Part shown: positions 32,076 through 40,729 of the stretch, piece by piece
Numbering within the stretch: position 1 is the stretch's first letter
How the letters are laid out: each line of letters opens with the position of its first letter
From: Dehalococcoidia bacterium
GTDB taxonomy: Bacteria; Chloroflexota; Dehalococcoidia; GIF9; AB-539-J10
Reading direction: 5' to 3'
Assembly (NCBI GenBank): GCA_003562475.1
Contig: PWUU01000104.1
Span: 1 to 45,720 of the forward strand
Length of the DNA: 45,720 bases
The notes under the pieces: model-generated
The model's input: the letters and a program-made list of their open reading frames with translations, nothing else
What the model was told of the DNA's origin: nothing
Database searches by the model: none
Translations under genes and position numbers: made by a program

Positions 32076-32870
32076 ATGAACGACCTGTTCAATCTTGAAG
32101 GCAGAGTCTCCGTGGTCACGGGAGGCAACAGCGGTATCGGCAAGGGTATCGCAGACGCTCTGGCCACGAAAGGCAGTGCTATCGTTGTGGCCGCACGCGA
32201 CGAGGCCAAGACCGCTGCAGCCGTGGATGACATTATGTCACGATTCGGCGTTCCGGCATCGGGGCTTTCGCTCGACGTGAGTGACAAGACAAGCATCGAC
32301 AGCGGCATTGCGCAGGTGATGGAGGAGTATGGCAGAATCGATGTCCTCGTGAACAACGCCGGCATCAACATTCGCAAGATGCCGCAGGACTACGCCCCGG
32401 ATGAGTGGGACACGGTGATGGACACCAATCTCAAGGGCGCGTTTCTCTGCTGCCAAGCGGTGTATCCGGCGATGAAGCAGCAGGGCAAGGGCAAGATCAT
32501 CAACATCGGCTCGATGACCTCGCTCTTCGGCATCGGCAAAGCCTTGTTGTACGCGTGCAGCAAGGCCGGCATCCTCTCCATGACCTATTCGCTGGCGCTG
32601 GCGTGGGCTCGCGAAGGCATCAATGTGAATTGCATTCTCCCAGGCTGGATCGTGACTCCCCTGACTACAGCAGCACAGCGCGATCTGCCCGGCTTACGCG
32701 AGTTCGTCGAAGAGCGCACCCCTCTGGGGCGGTGGGGCCAGCCGCACGACCTGGCCGGTGCGGCGATGTTCCTGGCCAGCGACGCCTCCGACTTCATCAC
32801 CGGTGAGTATCTCAGGATCGATGGCGGCTGGGCGCAGCACACCAATACGGTGAGTTTTCCGCGCCCGTAG
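32076..32870 (+). CDS. Short-chain dehydrogenase/reductase (gluconate 5-dehydrogenase-like)
   Basis: 264 residues of classical SDR. NAD(P) motif TGGNSGIGKGIA, NNAG, active-site Ser in NIGSMTS, YACSK (YxxxK) and the terminal ITGEYLRIDGGW. Overall like gluconate 5-dehydrogenase or 2-keto-3-deoxygluconate dehydrogenase subfamilies. Ribosome site AAGGAGGAG 9 bases upstream of ATG 32076. About 180 bases after the aldo/keto reductase on the same strand. Confidence 0.9.
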   Translation: MNDLFNLEGRVSVVTGGNSGIGKGIADALATKGSAIVVAARDEAKTAAAVDDIMSRFGVPASGLSLDVSDKTSIDSGIAQVMEEYGRIDVLVNNAGINIRKMPQDYAPDEWDTVMDTNLKGAFLCCQAVYPAMKQQGKGKIINIGSMTSLFGIGKALLYACSKAGILSMTYSLALAWAREGINVNCILPGWIVTPLTTAAQRDLPGLREFVEERTPLGRWGQPHDLAGAAMFLASDASDFITGEYLRIDGGWAQHTNTVSFPRP

Positions 32871-33032
32871 GCGGGACACCGCCGTGTGCACCCGCCCAGA
32901 GACCGGGCATCGCCTGGAAATAGCCGTGGTGCCCGCGATACTGGTGCGTATGGGGGCGGTCTTCCTGCATACGGCACGACGGCCCGGTGTGTGAGCGCCC
33001 ATAAAGTACGCGGGCAGTGGAGCGGACAAGGT

Positions 33033-34442
33033 ATGTCACAGACAGGTGGGGGTGGTCCCCTGTTCTCGCCGCGAGAGGAGCCCGAGCCCCAGCGCATGCC
33101 GTCCGGATCCGTCCCGCTCGCATCGCGCATGCGGCCTCGCTCGTTCGACGAGTTCATCGGACAGGAACACATCGTCGGCGAGGAAAAGGTCCTGCGCAGA
33201 AGCATCGAGGCCGACACACTGCCCTCCATCGTCCTTTGGGGCCCACCGGGGACGGGAAAGACAACTCTCGCCCGTATCATCGCCCGCACGACACGTTGCC
33301 ACTTCGCACCGCTTAGCGCTGTGACATCAGGTGTAGCGGATCTGCGCCGGATCATCGATGAGGCTCGCAAGCGACAGCGCTTCTCCGGACAGCGCACCAT
33401 CCTGTTCATTGACGAGATACATCGCTTCAACAAGGCGCAGCAGGACGCCATTCTGCCTTTCGTTGAGGACGGCACGGTCACCTTTATCGGCGCCACCACA
33501 GAGAATCCCTCCTTCGAAGTGATCTCGCCACTACTCTCCCGCGCCCGCACCTTCAAACTCGATCCGTTGACCTCAGAGGACCTCAAGACGATCCTCACAC
33601 GAGCTATTGATGACGTTGACCGTGGCTTGGGCGCGCTGAAAGTCGTCCTGACAGGTGAAGCTCTTGAGGAACTCGTTGCTGTCGCGAGCGGCGATGCACG
33701 AATTGCACTGAATGCGCTCGAACTGGCGGCGGGCGCAACTCCTGCCGGGGGTGATGGCAAGAGACACATCGGAATCGATGTGGTGCGCCAGGCACTTCAG
33801 AGCAGAACGTTGCTGTACGACCGGGCAGGTGATCAGCACTACGACCTCATATCGGCACTGCACAAGTCGCTACGCGGCTCTGACCCCGATGCCGGTCTCT
33901 ACTGGCTCGGCCGAATGCTCGAGGCAGGAGAGGACCCCCTCTACATCGCGCGGCGCCTCGTGCGATTCGCAACTGAGGACATCGGCATGGCGGATCCCCA
34001 GGCCCTCGTGATTGCGATGGCAGCACAGCAAGCCATTCACTTCGTCGGCCTGCCCGAGGCAAACCTGGCGCTCGCACAGGCAGTCGTGTACCTTGCAACG
34101 TCCCCAAAGAGCAACTCGCTCTACGCCGGTTACTCAGCCGTCCAGGAAGACATACGTCGAGGGCCTAACGAGCAGGTACCACTGCACCTGCGAAACCCCG
34201 TGACCGGCCTGATGCGAAAGATGGAATACGGCAAGGGCTACAAGTACGCGCATGACTACGAGGGCCACTTCGCGGAACAGGAGTACCTCCCGCAAGGATT
34301 GCGTGGCAGACGTTACTACACGCCGAGCAGTCAGGGTTATGAACGGGAGATTGCGGCGCGGCTTGTTATGTGGTGGCCCTCTCGGCAGAAGCCGGAAACC
34401 GACGAACGCGGTTCGGGCGACCAAAGGACTTCGGCTGCCTGA
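33033..34442 (+). CDS. rarA: Replication-associated recombination protein A
   Basis: 469 residues, AAA+ clamp-loader-like ATPase (MgsA/RarA). Walker A is GPPGTGKT (70-77), Walker B FIDEIHRFNK, sensor 1 FIGATTENPSFEV, with FDEFIGQEHIVG before and a C-terminal helical tetramerisation region (DDPLYIARRLVRFATEDIGMADP-type; YLPQGLRGRRYY). Acts at stalled replication forks. Start ATG 33033; the frame is open upstream but has no homology there. Weak ribosome site AAGG. It converges with the KduD-like gene. Confidence 0.95.
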   Translation: MSQTGGGGPLFSPREEPEPQRMPSGSVPLASRMRPRSFDEFIGQEHIVGEEKVLRRSIEADTLPSIVLWGPPGTGKTTLARIIARTTRCHFAPLSAVTSGVADLRRIIDEARKRQRFSGQRTILFIDEIHRFNKAQQDAILPFVEDGTVTFIGATTENPSFEVISPLLSRARTFKLDPLTSEDLKTILTRAIDDVDRGLGALKVVLTGEALEELVAVASGDARIALNALELAAGATPAGGDGKRHIGIDVVRQALQSRTLLYDRAGDQHYDLISALHKSLRGSDPDAGLYWLGRMLEAGEDPLYIARRLVRFATEDIGMADPQALVIAMAAQQAIHFVGLPEANLALAQAVVYLATSPKSNSLYAGYSAVQEDIRRGPNEQVPLHLRNPVTGLMRKMEYGKGYKYAHDYEGHFAEQEYLPQGLRGRRYYTPSSQGYEREIAARLVMWWPSRQKPETDERGSGDQRTSAA

Positions 34443-34453
34443 CAAGCCGAATC

Positions 34454-34482
34454 ATCGCTGCGATTCTCTCGCTGGCAGCGAT
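34454..34482. terminator. Possible hairpin between rarA and the KduD-like gene
   Basis: ATCGCTGC and GCAGCGAT form a perfect 8-base stem with a 13-base loop, in the 122-base gap between convergent genes. No clear T-run follows. Confidence 0.4.
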
Positions 34483-34564
34483 CTCCTCTCAGATGTCTGT
34501 TGCTTCGAATCTCCGGCAATTCGAACACCAGGTCTTCAAGAACGCAGTGTCGAGGCGTCCCGGC

Positions 34565-35335
34565 CTATCGCCCCATCCAGCCACCATCAACGGGCAGCAC
34601 CACTCCGTGGACGTAATTGGCGGCGTCCGAGCACAGGAATACCACAGCGCCCTGCAGATCTTCCGGCTTGCCCCACTCGCCAGCCGGAATGCGCGCACTG
34701 ATGGCGGGACCACGTACAGGATCGCTCTGGAGGGCAGAGGTGAGTTCGGTCGCCATGTAGCCGGGCGCGATCGCATTCACATTCACACCCTTGCTGGCCC
34801 ATTCATTTGCCATCGCCTTGGTCAGCTGTGCGAGACCACCTTTGGCGGCAGCGTAGCCGGGGACGATGAATCCTCCCTGAAACGCCAGGAGCGATGCGGT
34901 GAAGACTATCTTCCCGTAGCCACGGGCAATCATGTCTTTGCCGAACTCACGGGCGAGGATGAACTGTGAGTTCAGATTAAGCTCGATCACCCTGTCCCAC
35001 TGCTCGTCGGTATGTTCAGCAACCGGAGCGCGCTCGATGGTACCCGCGTTGCTCACGAGAATATCCACAACCGGGTGGTCTGCTTTCACCTTGCCGATGA
35101 ACTCGTATAGCGCGCTGCGATCCCTGAGATCACATCGGTAGCACCCGCACTTACATCCAAGCGCGGTCACTTCTTCTTCGAGGTCACTCCCTGTCTCCTC
35201 CAGCGTAGCGCTTACGCCGACTATGTCGGCTCCTGCCGCAGCCAGCCCGAGCGCCATGGCCTTGCCAAGCCCCCGCTTGGAACCGGTCACCAGCGCAGTC
35301 TTGCCTTTGAGGCTGAACTTGTCGAGTACACCCAT
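34565..35335 (-). CDS. kduD: SDR oxidoreductase, KduD-like (2-dehydro-3-deoxygluconate 5-dehydrogenase)
   Basis: 256 residues of classical SDR: FSLKGKTALVTGSKRGLGKAMALGLA, SNAG, TASLLAFQGGFIVPGYAAAKGGLAQLTKAMANEWA, VNVNAIAPGYMATELT, RIPAGEWGKPEDLQG and VLPVDGGWMGR. These track KduD segment by segment. KduD reduces or oxidises keto-deoxy sugar acids formed from pectin or alginate breakdown, feeding KDG to the kinase and aldolase. Strong ribosome site AAGGAGG 7 bases upstream of ATG 35335. The symbol is by similarity only. Confidence 0.85.
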   Translation of the reverse strand: MGVLDKFSLKGKTALVTGSKRGLGKAMALGLAAAGADIVGVSATLEETGSDLEEEVTALGCKCGCYRCDLRDRSALYEFIGKVKADHPVVDILVSNAGTIERAPVAEHTDEQWDRVIELNLNSQFILAREFGKDMIARGYGKIVFTASLLAFQGGFIVPGYAAAKGGLAQLTKAMANEWASKGVNVNAIAPGYMATELTSALQSDPVRGPAISARIPAGEWGKPEDLQGAVVFLCSDAANYVHGVVLPVDGGWMGR

Positions 35336-35405
35336 GTCCGTACCTCCTTGATCTCATTGCTGGGAGCTACCGTGTGCGTGTCGACCGTGACCGCAAACAC
35401 GGCGA

Positions 35406-35434
35406 TTATACACCACACCATGAGCGCGATTAAG
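35406..35434 (-). promoter_or_regulatory. Promoter of the KduD-like gene
   Basis: On the minus strand TTAATC (35434-35429), 17-base spacer, perfect TATAAT (35411-35406). Leader about 65 bases with a good ribosome site. Confidence 0.5.
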
Positions 35435-35629
35435 TGGTCATTCGATCGGGAGATGGCGTGGAATAGCCATTGGCCCATGCCCGTACGTCATACAAACGTA
35501 ATAGCTGCAGTACGCCACCAGTTGGCAGCAACCGGGAGCCATCGTAGCCACCGTGTAGAAATCTGGTCCAGATGAAGCGCCGGAGAAGACTGCCGTCGTT
35601 TGAGTCACTCGAGGCCGCAGCACTCCCAT

Positions 35630-35880
35630 GAAGAAGGTGATCGTGCCAGACCCGGATCAGGGCCGGGCCGTTCCATGTGGCACACGCCGGAAGACAGGCA
35701 GCGAGATGAGGACTATCACGCAAAGAACCGCGCCAAGGAGTAACTCCCGAAGGACAATAAATCGTGGGGCCCTTCTCGCCAATCCCCCACACGGATGCCT
35801 CTGAATGGCCGGCACGCCTCGGATTCGACTGGCTGACACTGGAATTGGAGCACGGTCCCCTCTCATCATCTGACAGCGTT
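35630..35880 (+). pseudogene. Remnant of an HpcH/HpaI-family aldolase (N-terminal part, frameshifted)
   Basis: One frame from ATG 35630 reads ... TINRGALLANP and stops soon after; the next frame continues HTDASEWPARLGFDWLTLELEHGPLS. Joined at the C-run near 35775 they resemble the start of HpcH/HpaI aldolases (GALL-x-IPH-xDxxE ... LGFDWL-x-x-x-EHGP). The rest of the enzyme is missing. A decayed fragment of a class II keto-acid aldolase, next to a KduD-like gene. The family call rests on about 35 residues. Confidence 0.45.
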
Positions 35881-35883
35881 TCA

Positions 35884-36108
35884 ATGAGGTTCTTCGTAAC
35901 AAGAGACTCTGGCCATTGTTCCCGGTGGCCCTCGGAACATACGGGACCTACGCGACGTTCTTTCTGAACGGGCTGGTCGTTGACCTGATGCAAACCGAGG
36001 GAATCACCAGAGACCATGCAGCGGCCAAGGCCAGGCTGCCCGGACGGGTTTCCTCGTCTTCCTTGACACCGCTCGACCCTCCGACTATACTGATTGAGGT
36101 ATTTTGCT
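35884..36108 (+). pseudogene. Remnant resembling an MFS transporter segment
   Basis: A frame without its own good start reads FNEVLRNKRLWPLFPVALGT then YGTYATFFLNGLVVDLMQ and TEGITRDHAAA. The LRN(K/R)RLWPLF and following helix look like the middle of a major facilitator transporter. It runs directly on from the aldolase remnant in another frame and stops at 36108. Not expressible as a transporter. Recognition is by pattern only. Confidence 0.35.
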
Positions 36109-36251
36109 GATAAGCAGTTCTTTCGGCCTTAGAGCCTGCGGAAACGGATGAGGGGATTAAGTGGTTGGAGCAGGAGGTGTGCGAAAACACTCCCGCAGGT
36201 GCCCGTGCAGAAGAGTATCCTTGGTGCTACAACCAGTGCCCGATTTTTATT

Positions 36252-36261
36252 GTGTCGACAC
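36252..36261. promoter_or_regulatory. Palindrome upstream of the Gls24 cluster
   Basis: GTGTCGACAC, a perfect 10-base palindrome 33 bases before the Gls24 start codon, inside an AT-rich stretch likely to hold the promoter. Possible operator. Confidence 0.35.
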
Positions 36262-36293
36262 GTGACTCTAAACGGTGATAAGGAGGTCAAGGT

Positions 36294-36689
36294 ATGGAAG
36301 AGGAAAAGAAGCCCGAGCATGGTTTTGTCGGCGAAACTATCATAGGAGATGAAGTCGTAGCATCGATCGCGGGCCTCGCTGCTCAGGAGATCCCCGGGGT
36401 GGGCAGCCTGGGACGCAGCACAGTGCGCAGGGCCCTGACAGGAGCGTTCGCAGACAGGGCAGAGAAGGCGAGGTCGGGTGTCACGGTTGAGGTTGGCAAA
36501 CGGGAGTGCATAGTCGATCTTCAATTGAACGTCCACTATGGCCACAGCATTCCCAATATCATAAATGAGGTTCGGAAGAAGGTTGCGGCCCGGCTCCTTG
36601 AGTTCACCGGACTGATTGCGAAAGAGATCAACATTCGCGTGGTGGGTATCGACATCCAGCCTCAGAAAACCCAACCAAAGGTCCAGTAG
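36294..36689 (+). CDS. Asp23/Gls24-family envelope stress protein
   Basis: 131 residues. IIGDEVVASIAGLAAQEIPGVGSLG, VDLQLNVHYGHSIPNIINEVRKKVAARLLEFTGLIAKEINIRVVGI follow the Asp23/Gls24 domain. Such proteins are abundant in Gram-positive-type bacteria and sit on the inner membrane face via the AmaP anchor. The downstream neighbours here are exactly AmaP-like and DUF2273. Ribosome site AAGGAGG. Confidence 0.93.
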   Translation: MEEEKKPEHGFVGETIIGDEVVASIAGLAAQEIPGVGSLGRSTVRRALTGAFADRAEKARSGVTVEVGKRECIVDLQLNVHYGHSIPNIINEVRKKVAARLLEFTGLIAKEINIRVVGIDIQPQKTQPKVQ

Positions 36690-36768
36690 GAGACGCGGTA
36701 TAGGAGTGGACCACACCACCTGTGGTTGAATGTCAGCCACGGAACACTTTGAGAAGTGGAGGCGCGAG

Positions 36769-37341
36769 ATGATGGTCTCCATATTCAATCGGATTCTCGC
36801 TATTGTGGCCGCCCTGGCGGTGCTCGTTGGGGCGGTCATTACCATCGGTGTTGCCATACAGGCGTGGCCGCCAGACATCCTCATCGGATGGTTCGAGCCG
36901 CAATTGCAGCAGGCAGCTGATGCTCCCGGCGGCACCAGAGTTGCCATCGTTGCACTCTCCGCCATCGCGATTGTCGGTATGCTCGCGCTTCTCCTCGCAG
37001 AGATCCTCCCATTGCGTGAGCCAGTGGTCCATACGCTCAGCATCACTGAAAAAGGTAGCGCCACCATTGAAAACGACAGCCTATGCCTGCTTGCGGAGCG
37101 TACCGGCGAAACCATACACGGTGTGCGGGATGTCCGGAGCGTCATTCGTGAACGTCAAGAGGGTTTGAAAGTACACTGCACGGCCCATGTCGCCCTCGGC
37201 TCCAACCTTCTCGAGATCAACCCGGAGATGAAGACGCGGATCCGAGAGGCCATTCAGCAGCTCACCGGTCTCACAGTATTCCGCGTCGACGTTAAGTTCA
37301 AGTACCATCCCGACAAGCGAGGGCATGTCTCCGTACGTTGA
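36769..37341 (+). CDS. amaP: AmaP-like alkaline shock membrane anchor protein
   Basis: 190 residues. Two membrane helices (about 5-30 and 55-80: FNRILAIVAALAVLVGAVITIG and VAIVALSAIAIVGMLALLLAEI) separated by an outer loop, then a cytoplasmic Gls24-like domain with GETIHGVRDVRSVIRERQEGLKVHC. It anchors the Gls24 protein at the membrane. I use ATG 36769 because GTGGAGG lies 6 bases upstream; an in-frame ATG at 36730 has no ribosome site. Confidence 0.85.
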   Translation: MMVSIFNRILAIVAALAVLVGAVITIGVAIQAWPPDILIGWFEPQLQQAADAPGGTRVAIVALSAIAIVGMLALLLAEILPLREPVVHTLSITEKGSATIENDSLCLLAERTGETIHGVRDVRSVIRERQEGLKVHCTAHVALGSNLLEINPEMKTRIREAIQQLTGLTVFRVDVKFKYHPDKRGHVSVR

Positions 37342-37354
37342 CAGGGGGTCTAAG

Positions 37355-37558
37355 ATGATGCATCCCAAGACTATCGGTATTGTTGGCGGCCTTATCGCAG
37401 GCGTGATAATTACGTGGCTCGGATTCGCAGCATTCCTCGTGGCAGCCCTCTGTTCGCTCATCGGCTGGTTCGTCGCCAAGGTATACCTCGGTGAGATTGA
37501 CCTGCTCGACGCCTATGAACGATTTCAGGCGGATCGCGGGCGTAGAACCCGCGAGTGA
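37355..37558 (+). CDS. DUF2273-like small membrane protein
   Basis: 67 residues: TIGIVGGLIAGVIITWLGFAAFLVAALCSLIGWFVAKVYLGEIDLLDAYERF. Two membrane segments or a re-entrant hairpin then a charged tail, as in the DUF2273 proteins that accompany Gls24/AmaP. Start ATG 37355 with AGGGGG upstream, 13 bases after the AmaP stop. Confidence 0.82.
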   Translation: MMHPKTIGIVGGLIAGVIITWLGFAAFLVAALCSLIGWFVAKVYLGEIDLLDAYERFQADRGRRTRE

Positions 37559-37715
37559 GTTGCCAGTGCCCGACGGATTTGACGCGCGATGCGTAGCCGG
37601 TCACGCTTCCAAACGACGGGGCACGCCACTGGCTAAGGAAGGATGATCACCGGCGTATGCATAGGCTGGCACTCCGTTGTGGGCCGGCACAAGCGCGAAA
37701 GGAGTAGCACGAGAC

Positions 37716-38282
37716 GTGACGAAGAAGTCAGTTCTATTGGCCACACTGGCGCTGCTGACCACCTGCACGGGCCTGCTGACCGCATGTGCAGAAAGAGAGG
37801 AGGAGAGACCCTTGACCTATAGTGAGCCACCTCCGATGACGATCGACACGCAGAAGTCGTACACTGCTACCATCGAGACGAACCGGGGTGACCTCGTCTG
37901 CGAGCTGTTCGCAGCAGATGCGCCCATTACAGTGAACAACTTCGTGTTTCTCTCAAGAGAGGGCTTCTACGATGGGGTCACCTTCCACCGCGTGATACCC
38001 GACTTTGTCGTGCAAGGGGGAGACCCAACAGGAACTGGAGCAGGTGGACCGGGTTATCAATTCCAGGACGAAATCACCGACCGCATTCATGCCGCAGGCG
38101 CACTCTCCATGGCAAACTCGGGGCCAGACACAAACGGCTCACAGTTCTTCATCACATACTCTCCTCAACCACACCTCGATGGCAAACACAGTGTATTCGG
38201 TCAGCTCACTGACGGCATGGATGTCCTTCGGCAGATCCAGGAAGGCGACATCATCAAGACAATAGTCATCACGGAAGCCTGA
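37716..38282 (+). CDS. Lipoprotein cyclophilin-type peptidyl-prolyl isomerase
   Basis: 188 residues. A lipoprotein signal (LLTTCTGLLTAC, lipid cysteine at 24) then a complete cyclophilin domain: FHRVIPDFVVQGGDPTGTGAGG, MANSGPDTNGSQFFI and LDGKHSVFGQ hold the active-site Arg, Gln and Phe. It speeds proline isomerisation during folding of exported proteins outside the membrane. GTG start at 37716 with AAAGGAG 11 bases upstream; the upstream open frame has no homology. Confidence 0.92.
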   Translation: MTKKSVLLATLALLTTCTGLLTACAEREEERPLTYSEPPPMTIDTQKSYTATIETNRGDLVCELFAADAPITVNNFVFLSREGFYDGVTFHRVIPDFVVQGGDPTGTGAGGPGYQFQDEITDRIHAAGALSMANSGPDTNGSQFFITYSPQPHLDGKHSVFGQLTDGMDVLRQIQEGDIIKTIVITEA

Positions 38283-38456
38283 AACTCTTCGCAATTTGCC
38301 GGGCCCGGTGAGCATAAGGAGTAGACGTCAGGCGCTGCTGATAGGGCAACTATGCGTTACCTCATATCGCGAATCACCCGTGAGACGCGTACTTCGCAGT
38401 AATACTGTTTTCTGATGCAGAGCAACACAAATGGTTACTGCGATCAGCCGCGAACG

Positions 38457-38485
38457 TTGACTGTCTTCAGGCACAGTGATACCTT
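38457..38485 (+). promoter_or_regulatory. Possible promoter of the phosphotriesterase-family gene
   Basis: TTGACT (38457-38462), 17-base spacer, weak -10 TACCTT (38480-38485). The palindrome at 38486 would overlap the transcription start. Confidence 0.4.
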
Positions 38486-38499
38486 CGTTACCGGTAACG
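38486..38499. promoter_or_regulatory. 14-base operator-like palindrome
   Basis: CGTTACCGGTAACG, a perfect palindrome at the expected transcription start, 45 bases before the ATG of the phosphotriesterase-family gene. The form resembles LacI/GntR-type sugar-acid repressor operators. No matching regulator gene is in the window. Confidence 0.5.
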
Positions 38500-38544
38500 T
38501 GCTGAAAAGCGAATTACTATTACACAAGGGGAGGCCGCATCAGG

Positions 38545-39612
38545 ATGTCCAGACCGTCGCTTGTAGGAAAAGCCCAGACCGTCCTGGGGCCCGTCGACGG
38601 GACTGAACTCGGCGTCACCCTGGCGCATGAGCACATCTTGATGGACGGCAGCGCCCTGTACATGGAACCTGCGGGAGCCTCCGACAGGAAGAATGCCCTC
38701 CTTCCCGTCGACTGGGACGTCTTGAGCTGGCTCAGATATCACCCTCTTGAGAGCATCGACAACCTACGTTTGTTGGATGAAGAGATGATGACCCGTGAGC
38801 TTCTGCATTTCAAAGCTGCGGGTGGTCAAACAATCGTCGAGCAGAGCAATATCGGCCTTGGAAGGGACGCCCGTGCACTCGCCCGCATTTCCCGCAGAAC
38901 AGGGCTCAACATCATCATGGGTTCGGGGTACTACTACTACACCGCTGCAACCGTACCTTCTGCGCTGTTGGCCACGTCCATCGACGAGATGGCAGACGAG
39001 ATAATCAGGGACATCACCGAGGGAGTAGACGGCACTGGCATCAGGGCGGGACTGATCGGTGAGGTAGGCACCTCATGGCCGATCCACGAGTTCGAGAAGA
39101 AGTCACTGCTGGCGACCGTGAAAGCGCAGAAGGCCACGGGAGCTCCGGTCAGTATCCACCCGGGACGTCACCCACAGGGCCCTGCAGCAGCAGTGCAAGT
39201 ACTCGTCGACGCAGGCGCGGACATGAGCAGGGTGGCAATCAGCCACATTGATGGCAGAGTCCGCAGCCACACAGAGCGGGTGGAGCTGGCACGCTTGGGG
39301 TGCTATCTGGAATATGATTTCTTCGGCTACGAAGGGCATTATCCGATATTCCCCGGCTCGGTACCGATCGACTTGCCAAACGACACGACACGCATCTACG
39401 AGATATGCGAGCTCATGGATGCGGGTTTCCTGGAACAGGTTCTGATCTCACACGATGTTGCCTACAAGACGAAGCTTGTTACCTATGGCGGCTGGGGCTA
39501 CGCCCACATCTCGAACTACGTGGTTCCCATGATGCTCAAGCGCGGCATAAGGCAGGAAGTGATCGACACCATCATGGTCGAGAATCCGCGGCGGTTCTTC
39601 AGTTTCGCGTAG
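38545..39612 (+). CDS. Phosphotriesterase-family amidohydrolase
   Basis: 355 residues, TIM-barrel metal hydrolase. Metal ligands in order: LAHEHI (HxH), IGEVGTS with a bridging acid in place of the carbamylated lysine, SIHPGRH, ISHIDGR and SHDVAYK (final Asp). The family includes phosphotriesterases, lactonases and PHP proteins; glutamate in the bridging place points to a lactonase- or PHP-like enzyme and not a true organophosphate hydrolase. A sugar-lactone substrate would fit the sugar-acid theme but is unproven. Starts at ATG 38545 after GGGGAGG. Confidence 0.88.
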   Translation: MSRPSLVGKAQTVLGPVDGTELGVTLAHEHILMDGSALYMEPAGASDRKNALLPVDWDVLSWLRYHPLESIDNLRLLDEEMMTRELLHFKAAGGQTIVEQSNIGLGRDARALARISRRTGLNIIMGSGYYYYTAATVPSALLATSIDEMADEIIRDITEGVDGTGIRAGLIGEVGTSWPIHEFEKKSLLATVKAQKATGAPVSIHPGRHPQGPAAAVQVLVDAGADMSRVAISHIDGRVRSHTERVELARLGCYLEYDFFGYEGHYPIFPGSVPIDLPNDTTRIYEICELMDAGFLEQVLISHDVAYKTKLVTYGGWGYAHISNYVVPMMLKRGIRQEVIDTIMVENPRRFFSFA

Positions 39613-39638
39613 TCCGCCGAATCCAATCGCAAACCCAT

Positions 39639-39680
39639 GGTTTCCCCTGGGGGAAGCCCTTCCCGTTTCTTTCTTCGAAC
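39639..39680 (+). terminator. Terminator after the phosphotriesterase-family gene
   Basis: GGTTTCCCC-TG-GGGGAAGCC hairpin (39639-39658; one G-U pair) followed by a pyrimidine-rich tail with TTTCTTTCTT. Confidence 0.65.
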
Positions 39681-39721
39681 AGTGTTCTCAACCCTTATCC
39701 CTCCCGAGTGCTGACAGAATC

Positions 39722-40360
39722 GTGATGCGCGCATTTCTATCAATGAACGAACTACCGATCGCCGCACGCCATGCTGCAGCACCTTGTGTATACCTGGAGA
39801 AGCCCGGATGTAGTGTACCAGGATGCCGGGGCATGGAACCGGACTCGAGTAGCCGCATCGCACACAGGAGCCGTGGCAAGGCGGAGCGCCTCTCATCCCT
39901 CTTCGATTCCTGTTACTCCAGGTTTGCCCGATATGCATACGTCCGAACCGGTGACAGGGCCGAGGCTGAAGATATCGCCTTTGAGGTGTTCCTCTACGTG
40001 GATGCAGTCGATGGTCTACCGATTCACTTAGACGTCGCCATAGAAATCAAGCTGCCCTCAAACAAGCTACTACTTACTCTGGAATTCAGAATCGGTCATG
40101 ATGATCACTTCGACATTACTGATTATGCGTTCGACATCACTGTGATCCGCGCAGGCAACAGCGACCAGTACCTGCTGAAACCACAGCCAGGTCAAAACGG
40201 TCCCGACCAGCCCTACAGGCTGCTTGAACATACGAGCGAACGGATCCAGATTGGCAGGCCGGCATGGGCAGCCTCACCCAAGTGGTCGGGCAAACCCCGG
40301 AGGGTGTTCGATAACGGCGATGGCGACGATGACGGAAACGACGGTTTGGACGCGATCTAG
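39722..40360 (+). pseudogene. Open frame containing a sigma-70 region 2 fragment
   Basis: An open frame of 212 codons. Residues about 51-92 (LSSLFDSCYSRFARYAYVRTGDRAEAEDIAFEVFLY) match sigma-70 region 2 of extracytoplasmic-function sigma factors. The match then breaks off: region 4 is missing and the following VDAVDGLPIHLDVAIEIKLP and acidic DNGDGDDDGND tail are not sigma-like. I read it as a decayed or fused sigma-factor remnant. A real small fusion protein is possible. No ribosome site before the first ATGs. Confidence 0.45.
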
Positions 40361-40729
40361 CCCGATGGAGACGGTGGTCCGCACCGTGCGGGCAGACCCT
40401 CCCGAGGCGCCATGACACCGATCGCCCGAGACCTGCTTCAGCCGGGTCAGTCATGAGGTGACTGCGCGAAGGCGGTCGCCTTCTTGTGCAGCTCAAGCCA
40501 TCTGCACAGGATCCTGCAACATCTGCACGGGCATGCAGTCATTGAACGCAGCACTCGTTCGCGTTTTCAGTCTGCGAGACAGCCGTTGCTACTCACGACA
40601 AAGGAACGGATTCCTGCGCAACCCGGCAGAATCCAGGACATCGGCCGGGTGGCCCTGTGACGCCGGAGACTGGTACAATTGACCATTGCGGGAAAGCGAT
40701 AATTGCAATTCGGGATTCCAGGTGCGGTC
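40361..40729. other. Gap upstream of the B3/B4-domain gene
   Basis: About 370 bases without a supported gene. CAGTCA-TGAGG-TGACTG near 40449 is a small dyad. TTGACC at 40679 could be a -35 element for the next gene, but no -10 box is at good spacing. Confidence 0.4.

Noticed and set aside
32585-33769. 394-codon minus-strand open frame
   Set aside because: Shadow of the SDR and rarA genes; serine/arginine-rich composition and no domain.
35430-36017. 195-codon minus-strand open frame
   Set aside because: No domain or ribosome site; the plus strand here carries recognisable gene remnants in other frames.
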